Assembly (NCBI GenBank): GCA_035574315.1
Contig: DATLYW010000007.1
Span: forward strand, 1 to 64,000
Direction: 5' to 3'
Origin: Candidatus Zixiibacteriota bacterium
GTDB taxonomy: Bacteria; Desulfobacterota; Binatia; UBA9968
Length of the DNA: 64,000 nt
Under the pieces are notes generated by a model. The model made no database searches. It had not been told where the DNA came from and worked only from the letters and a program-made list of their open reading frames with translations. The translations under genes and the position numbers were made by a program. Within the stretch, counting starts at the first letter, position 1; every line of letters starts with the position of its first letter. Below are positions 18,183-27,015 of the stretch, piece after piece.

Positions 18183-19223
18183 TTACTTGGCCGGGGGAAG
18201 TTTGGCCTCCGGAATCTCGACCCTGCCGATCCGTCTGATCGCTGCCGCGAGCATCTTTGCGTCCTTCTCCCAGAATTTCTGGAATTCCGGCGCATCCATG
18301 TAGGCAATCGGGGTTGCCAGCTTCTCCATAGCGGCCTTGAACTCGGGCGTGTTCACCGCCTGCTTCACGGTCTCGCGGATCCTGGCCATGACGGCGTTCG
18401 GCGTCCCCCGAGGAGCGAACATTCCCGCCCAGATATAGAACTCGATGTCGTAGCCGAGCTCTCTGAAAGTGGGCACGTCGGGCAGCGAAGCGACCCTCTT
18501 CGCGCCCCAACCCGCCAGCGGACGGAGCTTGCCCGCCTTGATTTGCGGAATCACGACAGCCGGTCCGGATGCCAGGGTATCCACATGCCCTCCGAGGATC
18601 GCCGTCAATGCCGGCCCCGCCCCGGCGTAGGGCACGTGCTTCAACTCGATCCCCGCGGCGTGGGAAAACATCTCCGTCGCCATGTGCAAGGTGCCGTAGA
18701 CCCCGGAAGAAGAAAAGGAGATCTCGCCCGGCCGCTTTTTTGCGTCGTCCACGAAGTCCTTGATGCTCTTCCACGGACGGTCCGCATGCACGACGAAGAT
18801 CGTCGGGTCCGCGGAAATCAGCGCAATGGGAACGAGCTGGTCCATGGTGTAGGCCGGCTTGCGGTTGAACAGCTTGTCCGCTTCCGGGATGATCGAAATG
18901 CTCGACAGCGCCATCAGCAAGGTGTAGCCGTCGGGTTTGCTGTTGGCGACGAAAGACATGCCGACCGCGCCGGCCGCTCCGGTCTTGTTGACGACGACAA
19001 CCGGACTCTTGAGGACCTTCTCCATCGCCGCCGCCACCGGCCGGGCCGTGAGATCGGCCACGCCTCCCGGAGGAAACGGCGCGACCAGCGTGATAGGACG
19101 GCTCGGGTATTTCTCTTGCGCCAGCGATTCGACGCCGGTGCCGAGCGCCGCGGCGACCAGAAGCACGAAAAAAGCCATCCGGCGGCGGCCGTGGTGAATA
19201 TCGCGATCACCGATCGTGCTCAT
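18183..19223 (-). CDS. tctC: TctC/Bug-type substrate-binding protein of a TTT system
   Basis: This 346-residue protein starts at 19223 after GGGAGG, overlapping the TctA stop by four bases (ATGA). It has a signal peptide (FFVLLVAAALGTG...SLAQ) and Bug motifs YPSRPITLVAPFPPGGVAD, VVNKTGAAGAVG and PDGYTLLMA. Bug proteins bind carboxylates such as tricarboxylates, glutarate, nicotinate or terephthalate by a ligand carboxylate. It is last in a tctB-tctA-tctC operon, an order with the binding protein at the end. Confidence 0.9.
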   Translation of the reverse strand: MSTIGDRDIHHGRRRMAFFVLLVAAALGTGVESLAQEKYPSRPITLVAPFPPGGVADLTARPVAAAMEKVLKSPVVVVNKTGAAGAVGMSFVANSKPDGYTLLMALSSISIIPEADKLFNRKPAYTMDQLVPIALISADPTIFVVHADRPWKSIKDFVDDAKKRPGEISFSSSGVYGTLHMATEMFSHAAGIELKHVPYAGAGPALTAILGGHVDTLASGPAVVIPQIKAGKLRPLAGWGAKRVASLPDVPTFRELGYDIEFYIWAGMFAPRGTPNAVMARIRETVKQAVNTPEFKAAMEKLATPIAYMDAPEFQKFWEKDAKMLAAAIRRIGRVEIPEAKLPPAK

Positions 19224-20776
19224 CGTTCACCTCCCGTCAGGGTCTGGATATCCTGTTCTTGCCCGTGGGCAAGCCCGAGTTTTTGCCGCCAATCCTTTCT
19301 CTTCATGAGGACAGGAACCGCGCTCAGCAGGAGCAACGCGAGACCCGCGGCCAGCAGCCCCGCCGCGATCGGGCGGTGGAAAAAAATTCGATAGCTTCCC
19401 GACGACATCGACAGCGACTGCCGAAAGCTCATTTCCAGCATCGGCGCCAGCACCAGCCCCAATACTATCGGCGCGGTCTCGAAGTCAAACTTGCGCAGCA
19501 AATAACCGAGCGCGCCCATGACCGCCATGATGCCGACGTCGACTGCGCTCCCGTTGACCGCGTACACTCCGAGAACGCAAAACATCAGGATGGCGGGGTA
19601 AAGCAGAGGGTAGGGAATCCTCAGCACGTTGACGAAGACCCCGACGAGCGGGAGATTCAAGATCAAAAGGACGAGGTTCCCGACGTACATGCTGGCAATG
19701 AAGCCCCAGAAAAGGTCCGGCTGCTGCGAGATGAGCAGAGGTCCCGGCGAGATTCCGTGCACCATCATCGCCGCGATCATCACCGCGGGGATCGGGCCCG
19801 ACGGCACCCCGAGCGCGAGCATGGGCACGAAAGCGCCCGACGTGGCAGAATTGTTGGCCGACTCCGGACCCGCAACGCCTTCGATGGCGCCGTGGCCGAA
19901 GCGCTCCGGATGCCTCGACAGACGTCGTTCCAGCGCATAGGAGACGAACGACGAGATGATGTGGGCCGAGCCCGGAATGATGCCGACCAGGAAGCCGAGA
20001 ACGGTTCCCCGACCGATCGGCCACAGCGAATCCCGCCACTCCTCGCGGGACGGAAGCAGCTCTTTCAAGCGGGGCTTGATCACTTCCGGCACGGAGGGCT
20101 GTCCGGCGGTGAGCAGAATCTCGGAAAGACCGAACAGTCCGACCGCCACCGGAACCACTCCGATCCCGTCACCGAGCTCGAGCAAGCCGTAACCGAAGCG
20201 AAAGAATCCCGTCATGGGATCGATACCGATCATGCCGAGCAGAAGGCCGAGGATCGCCATGGCGAGAGACTTCAGCGTCGAGCCCCCGCTCATGTACGCG
20301 AGCGCGAGGAGGCCTAGAAGCAACAGGGCAAAATATTCAGGCGGTCCGAAACGGAGCGCGAAATTCGCCAGCGGCGGAGCGAGAAGCATCAGGCCGAGAA
20401 CGCTCGCCGTCCCCGCGACGTAGGAACCGACCGCGGCAACGGCCAGAGCGGCGCCGGCCCGGCCCTTGCGGGTCAGCGCGTAACCGTCCAGGCAGGTCAT
20501 GACGGAAGCCGCCTCGCCGGGGATGCGCATCAAGATCGAGGTCGTGGATCCGCCGTACATGGCTCCATAGTAGATCCCGGCCAGAAGCACGATGGCCGAA
20601 GTCGGATCGAGACCGAAAGACGCGGGCAAGAGCAGGCTGATGCCGGCGAGCGGACCTACTCCCGGCAGCACGCCGACCAGCGTTCCGACGACGCAGCCGA
20701 TCACCGCGTACGGCAGCACGCCCGGGGCAACGGCCACTGAAAACCCGGTATAGAGATTATTCAGGGTTTCAACCAT
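19220..20776 (-). CDS. tctA: TctA large membrane subunit of a TTT transporter
   Basis: The 518-residue protein has about 12 hydrophobic segments. It shows the TctA glycine-rich motif GVLPGVGPLAGISLLLPASF near residue 40 and GPESANNSATSGAFVPMLALGV in its second repeat. The two motifs form the substrate site in the inverted halves. It lies 4 bp after tctB and overlaps tctC. Confidence 0.92.
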   Translation of the reverse strand: MVETLNNLYTGFSVAVAPGVLPYAVIGCVVGTLVGVLPGVGPLAGISLLLPASFGLDPTSAIVLLAGIYYGAMYGGSTTSILMRIPGEAASVMTCLDGYALTRKGRAGAALAVAAVGSYVAGTASVLGLMLLAPPLANFALRFGPPEYFALLLLGLLALAYMSGGSTLKSLAMAILGLLLGMIGIDPMTGFFRFGYGLLELGDGIGVVPVAVGLFGLSEILLTAGQPSVPEVIKPRLKELLPSREEWRDSLWPIGRGTVLGFLVGIIPGSAHIISSFVSYALERRLSRHPERFGHGAIEGVAGPESANNSATSGAFVPMLALGVPSGPIPAVMIAAMMVHGISPGPLLISQQPDLFWGFIASMYVGNLVLLILNLPLVGVFVNVLRIPYPLLYPAILMFCVLGVYAVNGSAVDVGIMAVMGALGYLLRKFDFETAPIVLGLVLAPMLEMSFRQSLSMSSGSYRIFFHRPIAAGLLAAGLALLLLSAVPVLMKRKDWRQKLGLAHGQEQDIQTLTGGER

Positions 20777-20780
20777 ACGG

Positions 20781-21224
20781 TCAGAACCCGAGCGGTCCTT
20801 CGGGGAGCGGCACTCTCAGGATCGTATGAAAGAGAAAAAAAGAACCGAACGCCATCGTCGAGGCAAATGCCAGCGACACCAGCCAGCCCTGCTTTTCGAC
20901 GACCTTGACCAGAAACAGCAGCACCAGGACGAGCGTGAGCCGATAACCGAGACGTTCGATGGCAGCTACGGAAAACGCCGAGGCCGCCGAGATCGCCAGC
21001 GTATGGCGCCACTCCACCCAGCGAAGCGAGCCGAGCGACGGAGCGCCGCCGGAGACGCAGATCAGGGAGAGACCGGTGAGCAGGAGCAGGGCGGCCAGGA
21101 CGACCGGCAGGAACCCCGGTCCCGGTTGACGCAACGTCCCGAACGGCAGATGCCGGCTTTCCCAGAGAACCCAGAGCGAGAACAGCGCCAGCACGCCTCC
21201 CGAGACCCGGTCGGTCGTCGCCAT
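20781..21224 (-). CDS. tctB: TctB small membrane subunit of a TTT transporter
   Basis: The 147-residue protein has four hydrophobic segments and ends LPEGPLGF, the typical TctB tail. Low sequence conservation is normal for TctB. The ATG at 21222-21224 has no ribosome site and lies about 10 bp after a TAGTAT -10 box (21233-21238), so the transcript may be leaderless. Confidence 0.85.
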   Translation of the reverse strand: MATTDRVSGGVLALFSLWVLWESRHLPFGTLRQPGPGFLPVVLAALLLLTGLSLICVSGGAPSLGSLRWVEWRHTLAISAASAFSVAAIERLGYRLTLVLVLLFLVKVVEKQGWLVSLAFASTMAFGSFFLFHTILRVPLPEGPLGF

Positions 21225-21232
21225 CGGGCGGA

Positions 21233-21238
21233 TACTAG
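21233..21238 (-). promoter_or_regulatory. -10 box before tctBAC
   Basis: TAGTAT on the minus strand, about 10 bp before the tctB ATG. Any -35 element (TGGCAA at the right spacing) is weak. Confidence 0.3.
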
Positions 21239-21273
21239 CAAGCTCTGCGCGGGGTTGCCAGCGGATTTCCGCG

Positions 21274-21302
21274 TTGACGGTGGCTCGGATGATTTGTTAA
21301 AT
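21274..21302 (+). promoter_or_regulatory. sigma70-type promoter for the cupin-like gene
   Basis: TTGACG (21274-21279), 17 bp, TTAAAT (21297-21302), then an AGGAGG ribosome site and ATG at 21331. Confidence 0.55.
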
Positions 21303-21330
21303 GTCGTCCATCTTGGGCCAGGAGGCCGCC

Positions 21331-21831
21331 ATGGGATTCACACTCGACAGGCTCGCCGCCGAATGCCGCCGCATCCTCGAGGAGGATCCGGGGCCTTCGG
21401 GACGGATCCGGATTCGCGATCTCGTACAGCAGGTGCTCGAGGACCGCGAGTTTCTCGCCACCTATCTCAACGACAACACCCCGGAGCGGCAGGTGCTTTA
21501 CGAGGACCCCGAGCTGGGCTTTTGCATCTGCGCCCACATGAACCGCGGCCCCAAGGAATCCAATCCGCACGATCACGGCTCCTCCTGGGCGATCTACGGC
21601 CAGGCGATCGGCGAGACCGAGATGAGCGACTGGGAAGTCCTCGAACCGCCGGCCGACGGCAGGCCGGGGAAGGTGCGCCGGGCTCGGGTCTACACGCTCA
21701 AGCCGGGCATGGCCCACCTCTACAACGAAGGCGACGTGCACTCGCCGCGGCGCGCCGCGTCCACCGGTCTTATCCGGATCGAGGGAAAGAACACGGAAAA
21801 GATGAAGCGCGCCGCCTACACGGCGGTCTGA
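21331..21831 (+). CDS. cysteine dioxygenase-like cupin metalloprotein
   Basis: The ATG at 21331 follows CCAGGAGGCCGCC and gives 166 residues. ESNPHDHGSSWAIYGQAIGE carries the HxH of the first cupin motif. The later AHLYNEGDVHSPRR supplies another histidine, as in cysteine dioxygenase-like and plant-cysteine-oxidase-like iron enzymes. It probably binds iron and oxidises a small thiol or similar substrate. It converges with the long minus-strand operon ending at 21851. Confidence 0.72.
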   Translation: MGFTLDRLAAECRRILEEDPGPSGRIRIRDLVQQVLEDREFLATYLNDNTPERQVLYEDPELGFCICAHMNRGPKESNPHDHGSSWAIYGQAIGETEMSDWEVLEPPADGRPGKVRRARVYTLKPGMAHLYNEGDVHSPRRAASTGLIRIEGKNTEKMKRAAYTAV

Positions 21832-21850
21832 AGCGCCCCGCCGGGCGTCT

Positions 21851-23395
21851 TCACCGCTTTCGCGGCCGGCTTGCGGATTTCCCGAGGGCGACGAGGAACA
21901 TGACGCTTTTGCGGCTTGCGTGCGGCGAGAAGAAGTCGATCACGTCATCGTCGAAAAAGGTGAGCCCGGAGGCGCCTAGGCCCAGGGCATAGGCGGCGAG
22001 ATAGAGCCTGCCGCCGGTGATCGCGGCCTCGAGCAGCGCCGCCCGGTAGCCGCGATTGCCGAACCGCCCGAGCACCCGGTGGAGGTCGGCGAGAAAGTAG
22101 ACGTTGACCGAGCAGTCCGCCGGGATCTCCTGCCCGAGGCCGAGGTATCCCGCCTCGCTCCGGAAGTCCCCCTCTTTCAGCAGCTCGAGAGCGCGCTCCG
22201 CCCGACGGTAGACATAAGCGCCGGGGACGAGCCCGTCTACGGCATTGACGATCAGGTAAAGATCGTTGAGCGGCGCCGCGGTGAAATCCCCCGGGATGGG
22301 GCGGGTCGCCCGCTCGATCATCGTCGAGAGCTGACGAAACCCGATCGCTTCCCGGGCGAAGCGGCGCGTCGAGCCGCGCCGCTGCACGACCTCCTCGAGT
22401 GAATCCCGCGGCAGCTCGCTTTCCCCGAGCGGCTCCAGCGGCACGAGCTTGCCCGTCGGACCGGGCTCCGCCGCCGGCTCCGTCTCGCGAGCCCGCTCGC
22501 GCCATACGGCCGCTTCCGCGCCGCTCTCCAGCGATGAGGCCTCGTGCATCGCCCGGATCTCGGGATAATCGACCTCGCTTCTCGACAGCGGCTCGGTCTC
22601 GAAGCTCGCTTCTTCGATCGCCGGCGCGCCGGTCGCGGAAACCGGAGACCCCTCGCCCAGCGCAACCAGGCTCAGCGTCCCCTCGCGAAGCGGATCCAGA
22701 CCGAGCAGGCGCCCGACCAGGGCGTCTTCGAAGCCGAGCACGATGCGCGCGCGCAGGCGCCGGGCCGACGCCGCCGCGAGCAGATTCGCCAGAATCGTCC
22801 CGTTGTCCCAGTAGCAATGGCGATAGGCGCGCGCCCGGTATTTCCAGGCATTGCGCCAGTAGGTCGAGGCCGACGCGACGATCACCGGCGCCTCGGAGAT
22901 CGCCGGCTCGGCGCCGCACGCGGCCGCGACCGCCGATCGGTAGTCTCCGGAGCGCAACCTGCGGAGGGAAAAATCGTGCGGCCCGAAGTGATACACGCCG
23001 GCGGCGAGCCCCGGCAACTCTCCGCAGATCGGATAGAGATCGATGTGGTAGAGCGCGCCGGTGCAGGCGGCCGCGCGGAAGAGGATCTCTCCTCCGGGGT
23101 AGCGCTTGCGTTTGGTGATTCCCGCGGCCAGGTAGAGAATTTCGGCGAGCGCCTGCAGGGAAGGAATCGCCGGCGCGCCGCTCGCGCCCTCGGCCGCGGC
23201 GATCGCGTCGAGCGCGGGCACGCCGGCGGAAGCGAGGTGCTCCGGCAGACGGATCGGCTCGAGCTTCGGATACAGCTTGAAGGGCAGGGGCTGGTTGTCC
23301 CAGTCGAGAAAATGCGGTCCGGCCTGCACGCTGCGATAGGAGTGCTTGGTGGCGTTGTGGTAGTTCCAGGCGGCCTGCAGGTCGAGATTTTTCAT
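21851..23395 (-). CDS. SagB/ThcOx-like protein with two fused nitroreductase domains
   Basis: This 514-residue protein contains two nitroreductase-type halves. The first holds YRARAYRHCYWDNGTILANL and the second GNRGYRAALLEAAITGGRL, the corresponding helix. FMN-dependent SagB proteins normally dimerise, so the fusion may be a pseudo-dimer. SagB oxidises azolines in RiPP maturation, but no precursor, cyclodehydratase or peptidase is nearby. A general FMN dehydrogenase role is equally likely. It is last in the long operon, 65 bp after the molybdopterin subunit. Confidence 0.8.
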   Translation of the reverse strand: MKNLDLQAAWNYHNATKHSYRSVQAGPHFLDWDNQPLPFKLYPKLEPIRLPEHLASAGVPALDAIAAAEGASGAPAIPSLQALAEILYLAAGITKRKRYPGGEILFRAAACTGALYHIDLYPICGELPGLAAGVYHFGPHDFSLRRLRSGDYRSAVAAACGAEPAISEAPVIVASASTYWRNAWKYRARAYRHCYWDNGTILANLLAAASARRLRARIVLGFEDALVGRLLGLDPLREGTLSLVALGEGSPVSATGAPAIEEASFETEPLSRSEVDYPEIRAMHEASSLESGAEAAVWRERARETEPAAEPGPTGKLVPLEPLGESELPRDSLEEVVQRRGSTRRFAREAIGFRQLSTMIERATRPIPGDFTAAPLNDLYLIVNAVDGLVPGAYVYRRAERALELLKEGDFRSEAGYLGLGQEIPADCSVNVYFLADLHRVLGRFGNRGYRAALLEAAITGGRLYLAAYALGLGASGLTFFDDDVIDFFSPHASRKSVMFLVALGKSASRPRKR

Positions 23396-23460
23396 TCCGT
23401 TTTTTACCTCGCGCGAGCCGCAAGCGCCCTTCGGCGGCGGCGCGCCTTCGAGGCGCCTTC

Positions 23461-25689
23461 TCAGAGGCCTTGCAGCCGGGCGAACACTTTCTCCGGCGTC
23501 AGCGGCAGATCGAAGACGCGCACGCCGACGGCGTCCTGCACGGCGTTGGCGATCGCGGCGGCCGTCGGCACGTTGGGAATCTCGGCGATCGCTTTTCCCT
23601 GAAACGGCGTCGGTCCGGTATCGCTCTCGATCACCAGCGTCGTCAGCCTCGGCACGTCCGCCGGGTTGGGAATCTTGAACTCGCCGAGATTCGCCGTTGC
23701 GATCTTTCCGTCCACCAGCGGATTTTCCTCCATCAGCGCGAAGCCGAGCCCGGTGATCACGCCGCCGTCGATCTGGCCCTGATAGGTCAGGCGGTTGAGC
23801 ACCTTGCCCGCATCGTGCACGGTGGTGAGCCTGCGTACCGTGATCTTTCCCGTGGCGCGATCGACCTCCACCTCCGCCACCTGGGCGGCGAACGAGGTGA
23901 TCGGCGCCCGCGACGGCTCGTAGATGCTCAGGTGCGTGAGCGGCCCACGGTTCTCGGCGACCGCCAGGCCGATCATCTCGGCGAACGGAGCCGGCTTGCG
24001 CCCCGGCGCGGCGTATCCGCCTTTCTCCGCCCTCAGCTCCTCGCGCCGGCAGCCGAGGCGCGCCGCCGCCAGAGCGAGGATTTTTTCCTTGATCTCCGCG
24101 GCGGCCTGGTAGGCCGCATGCCCCACGCTGTTGGTCGACTTGCTCCCGCCGGTCCCCGAATCGTAGGGCGAGCTCTCGGTGTCCTCGACGCGCACCGCTA
24201 CCCGATCGCGGTCGACCTCCAGGATCTCGCCGACGATCTGCTGGACCACCGTGTGGATTCCGGGACCAACGTCCGGAACGCCCACCAGAACCGTGACGCG
24301 CCCTTCGCCGTCGACGGTGATCGCGGCCCCCGAGCGTCCCGCGCCGGACGGCCGCTCGTACAGCGCGATGCCGCGGCCGACGTTCTTGGGCTTGGGCTTG
24401 CTCCAGCCGCTCGCGCTCACCGCCTTTTCCAGCGTTTCGTGCGCGAGCAGTTTATGCAGCTTCTGGCCGAACGGCGTCGGCTCGCCGTCGTTCAGGAGGT
24501 TTCTCCGCCGAAACTCCACCGGGTCCATCCCCAGCTCGCGCGCGATCACGTCGATTTGCGATTCCATGGCGAAAACCACCTGCGGGGCTCCCGGGGTGCG
24601 GGTCTGCGTGCAGGCCGGATGGTTGGTGTAGGCGCACAGCGTCTCCACCGATATCGCCGGGATTCGGTAGTAGTTCGCCACCCGGCGCGGCCCCTGGACC
24701 GTGACTTCCGGGTTGGCCTTGAGCGCCGCGTACGCGCCGCCGCCGAAGACCACCCTCGCCTCCAGCGCGCACAGGCGCGCCTTCGCATCCACGCCGGTGC
24801 GCAGCGTGATCACCGCCGGGTGGCGGTGCGGTGCGGCAACCAGCTCCTCGGCGTAGCTGTGCACGAGCTTCACCGGCCGGCCGGAGCGCTCGGCCAGAAA
24901 ATAGCAGATCGGCGCTTCCAGAACCGAGCTCTTGCCGCCGAAGTCGCCGCCGACCGGCAGGATGTGAACCTTGATCCTGGCCGCATCGAGCCCCAGATCT
25001 CGCGCAAGCCGGTCCCGCAGCGAAAACGGCGACTTGTTCGAGGCCCAGATCTCCACGCTTCCGTCCGCGCCGGTCCGCACGATGCACGCGTGCGGCTCGA
25101 TGTAGGCATGAAAGCCGAGCGGCGTGCGAAACGTGTGGGTGAAAATGCGCGCGGCTCTGGCGAACGCCGCTTCGACGTCGCCGCTGCTCCACCGCCCGAG
25201 CGACTGGACGTTCGGCAGCTCGGTCGAGCGTTCGGGCGCGTTCCTGTAGGCGGCCGGATTGTCGTGGAGCACGGGCGCGCCGGGCCGGATCGCTTCGAGG
25301 GGATCGGTCACGAAGGGAAGCGCCTCGTAGCGGACCTCGATCAACCCGAGGGCTTCTTCCGCGATCTCCGGCGTGTCGGCCGCAACCGCCGCCACCGGCT
25401 CCCCCGCGTAGCGCACCCGATCGCGGGCGAGCACCGGCATGTCCTTCATCCTCAGGCCGGTGAGAACCGGAGGAATGTCGGCCCCCGTGATCACCGCGCG
25501 AACGCCCGCAAGCCCGGCCGCCCTCGAAGCATCGACGCGGATGATGCGCGCGTGCGGCAGCGGGCTGCGCAAGACCTTGCCCCAGAGAGCGTCCGGCACC
25601 GCCACATCGGCCGCATACCGCGTCCGGCCCGTGACCTTGTCCTCGCCTTCGACCCGGGGTACGGACTTACCGACGAACTTGTAGCCCAT
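23461..25689 (-). CDS. xanthine dehydrogenase-family molybdopterin-binding subunit
   Basis: The ATG at 25687-25689 (GGGAGGAAG before it) gives 742 residues. The domain order is MGYKFVGKSVPRVEGEDKVT, aldehyde-oxidase N-domain, cofactor loop VGGDFGGKS, and the C-terminal VPTAAAIANAVQDAVGV with the active-site glutamate just before. The segment that usually reads as an R-x-A/P-G-x-x-Q/E loop is TQTRTPGAPQ. No FAD or [2Fe-2S] subunit gene is adjacent, so partners must come from elsewhere. It probably hydroxylates an aromatic, N-heterocyclic or aldehyde substrate. Confidence 0.85.
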   Translation of the reverse strand: MGYKFVGKSVPRVEGEDKVTGRTRYAADVAVPDALWGKVLRSPLPHARIIRVDASRAAGLAGVRAVITGADIPPVLTGLRMKDMPVLARDRVRYAGEPVAAVAADTPEIAEEALGLIEVRYEALPFVTDPLEAIRPGAPVLHDNPAAYRNAPERSTELPNVQSLGRWSSGDVEAAFARAARIFTHTFRTPLGFHAYIEPHACIVRTGADGSVEIWASNKSPFSLRDRLARDLGLDAARIKVHILPVGGDFGGKSSVLEAPICYFLAERSGRPVKLVHSYAEELVAAPHRHPAVITLRTGVDAKARLCALEARVVFGGGAYAALKANPEVTVQGPRRVANYYRIPAISVETLCAYTNHPACTQTRTPGAPQVVFAMESQIDVIARELGMDPVEFRRRNLLNDGEPTPFGQKLHKLLAHETLEKAVSASGWSKPKPKNVGRGIALYERPSGAGRSGAAITVDGEGRVTVLVGVPDVGPGIHTVVQQIVGEILEVDRDRVAVRVEDTESSPYDSGTGGSKSTNSVGHAAYQAAAEIKEKILALAAARLGCRREELRAEKGGYAAPGRKPAPFAEMIGLAVAENRGPLTHLSIYEPSRAPITSFAAQVAEVEVDRATGKITVRRLTTVHDAGKVLNRLTYQGQIDGGVITGLGFALMEENPLVDGKIATANLGEFKIPNPADVPRLTTLVIESDTGPTPFQGKAIAEIPNVPTAAAIANAVQDAVGVRVFDLPLTPEKVFARLQGL

Positions 25690-25852
25690 GGATCTTCTTC
25701 CTCCCGATGCATTCACCGGCAGGCCCTGCAGGCCGCCGGTGAGTTCGTATGCAGGCATTGCGGAACCCGCCGAAAAAAACGGTCGAGCGTTTCCGTCTCG
25801 CGGTCCGCGGTTCGTAGCTCCGCCATACGGCGAGCCGTAGCACCTGGCGCTT

Positions 25853-25878
25853 TTCGAACCGCTTGAACCATCCTCGCG
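25853..25878. repeat. dispersed GTTCAA/TTGAAC repeat, short remnant
   Basis: TTCGAACCGCTTGAACCATC resembles the end of the copy at 59345-59420 (TTGAACGGTTTGAACCATCC). It lies in the gap between two genes of the long operon. Confidence 0.45.
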
Positions 25879-25881
25879 TTC

Positions 25882-27015
25882 TCACCCTCGCCGATCACGC
25901 TGGCTGCGCTCGCGCAGCTCGACCAGCCTCGCCTTGTTCACGCTCACCCCGAGGCCCGGCCCGGCGGGAAGCGCGACCCTGCCGCCCTGCAAGACGAACG
26001 GAGCGCAGAGGTCGTGCTCGCCGAGGCGCAAAAAGCCCGTCATCTCTCCTCCGCTTTGCGCATTTCCCAGCGCGGCGTGGAGGTGCATTTCGGCTGCCGA
26101 GAGGATCGCCGTGCAGGCGCTTCCCTGTCCGATGACGATCGGCAGATCCACCGCCGAGGCGATCGCGGCGACCTGCATCGCTCTGTGGAATCCGCCGATG
26201 TGCGTGAGTTTTACCTTGAAAAGATCGGCCGCCTGCTCCCTCACCACCGCGAGCGCGTCGGCTGGAGAGCCGACACTTTCCTGGGCAGCGATCGGAATAC
26301 CGCAGGCGCGCCTCAGCTCGGCGAGGCTCCTGAGGTCTCCCCGGGCCAGCGGTTGCTCGGCGTCGGCGATGCGAAAGCGGCCGAGCTCGCCCAGGACGCG
26401 GCGCGCTTCCGCGAAGGAATAGGCGGCGTTGCCGTCGACCCGGACGATCGCTTCTTCTCCGACCGCCTCCCGCACCGCGGCGACCCGGTCGACGTCGGTT
26501 TCCCGGCCTTCCTGTCCGATTTTGACCTTGAAGGCACGAAACCCGCGGCGTTTGAGCTCGCGGGCGCGCTCGGCGATCGCCTGAGGCCCGAGGTCCAGGC
26601 CAAGGCCGCCAACAAGATCGATCTCGGTTCGGTACGGACCGCCGAGCAGGCGGTACAGCGGAACGCCGCAAGCCCTTGCGGCCGCGTCCCGCAGCGCCGT
26701 CTCGAGCGCGGCCTTGGCCGCCGGATGGCCGGCGCGGCTGCCGTGAAGCCTGGCCAGCACCCGGCCGGTCTCCCTGAGATCCATGCCGATCACCGCCGCA
26801 GCGAAATGCCGCTGCACCATCACCTCGAGGGTTTCCAGCGTCTCGTAAGTGTTGCCCGGGCGGCCCTGGGTCGCCTCGCCCCACCCCTCGATCCCGTCCT
26901 CCGTTTCGACGCGAACGATCAACGACCGGCAGTCTTCCAGAAAACCGGCAGCACCCCCGTAGATTTCCGCGACGGGCAGAATCAGAGGATAGACTTCGAC
27001 GCGGACGATCTTCAT
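25882..27015 (-). CDS. mandelate racemase/muconate lactonizing family enzyme
   Basis: The 377-residue enzyme starts with an ATG that overlaps the TGA of the MmgE/PrpD gene (ATGA, 27012-27015). The enolase-superfamily site is complete: K163 and K165 in FKVKIG, D194 in VRVDGN, E220 in ADAEQP and E246 in AAQES. General acid-base residues for dehydration, racemisation or cycloisomerisation are therefore present. The substrate is probably a hydroxy acid or muconate-like dicarboxylate imported by the operon's TTT system (inference). Confidence 0.88.
   Translation of the reverse strand: MKIVRVEVYPLILPVAEIYGGAAGFLEDCRSLIVRVETEDGIEGWGEATQGRPGNTYETLETLEVMVQRHFAAAVIGMDLRETGRVLARLHGSRAGHPAAKAALETALRDAAARACGVPLYRLLGGPYRTEIDLVGGLGLDLGPQAIAERARELKRRGFRAFKVKIGQEGRETDVDRVAAVREAVGEEAIVRVDGNAAYSFAEARRVLGELGRFRIADAEQPLARGDLRSLAELRRACGIPIAAQESVGSPADALAVVREQAADLFKVKLTHIGGFHRAMQVAAIASAVDLPIVIGQGSACTAILSAAEMHLHAALGNAQSGGEMTGFLRLGEHDLCAPFVLQGGRVALPAGPGLGVSVNKARLVELRERSQRDRRG

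Noticed and set aside
23470..25866. Plus-strand open frame of 798 codons opposite the molybdopterin subunit
   Set aside because: Antisense shadow of a gene with complete family motifs; no ribosome site or domain.
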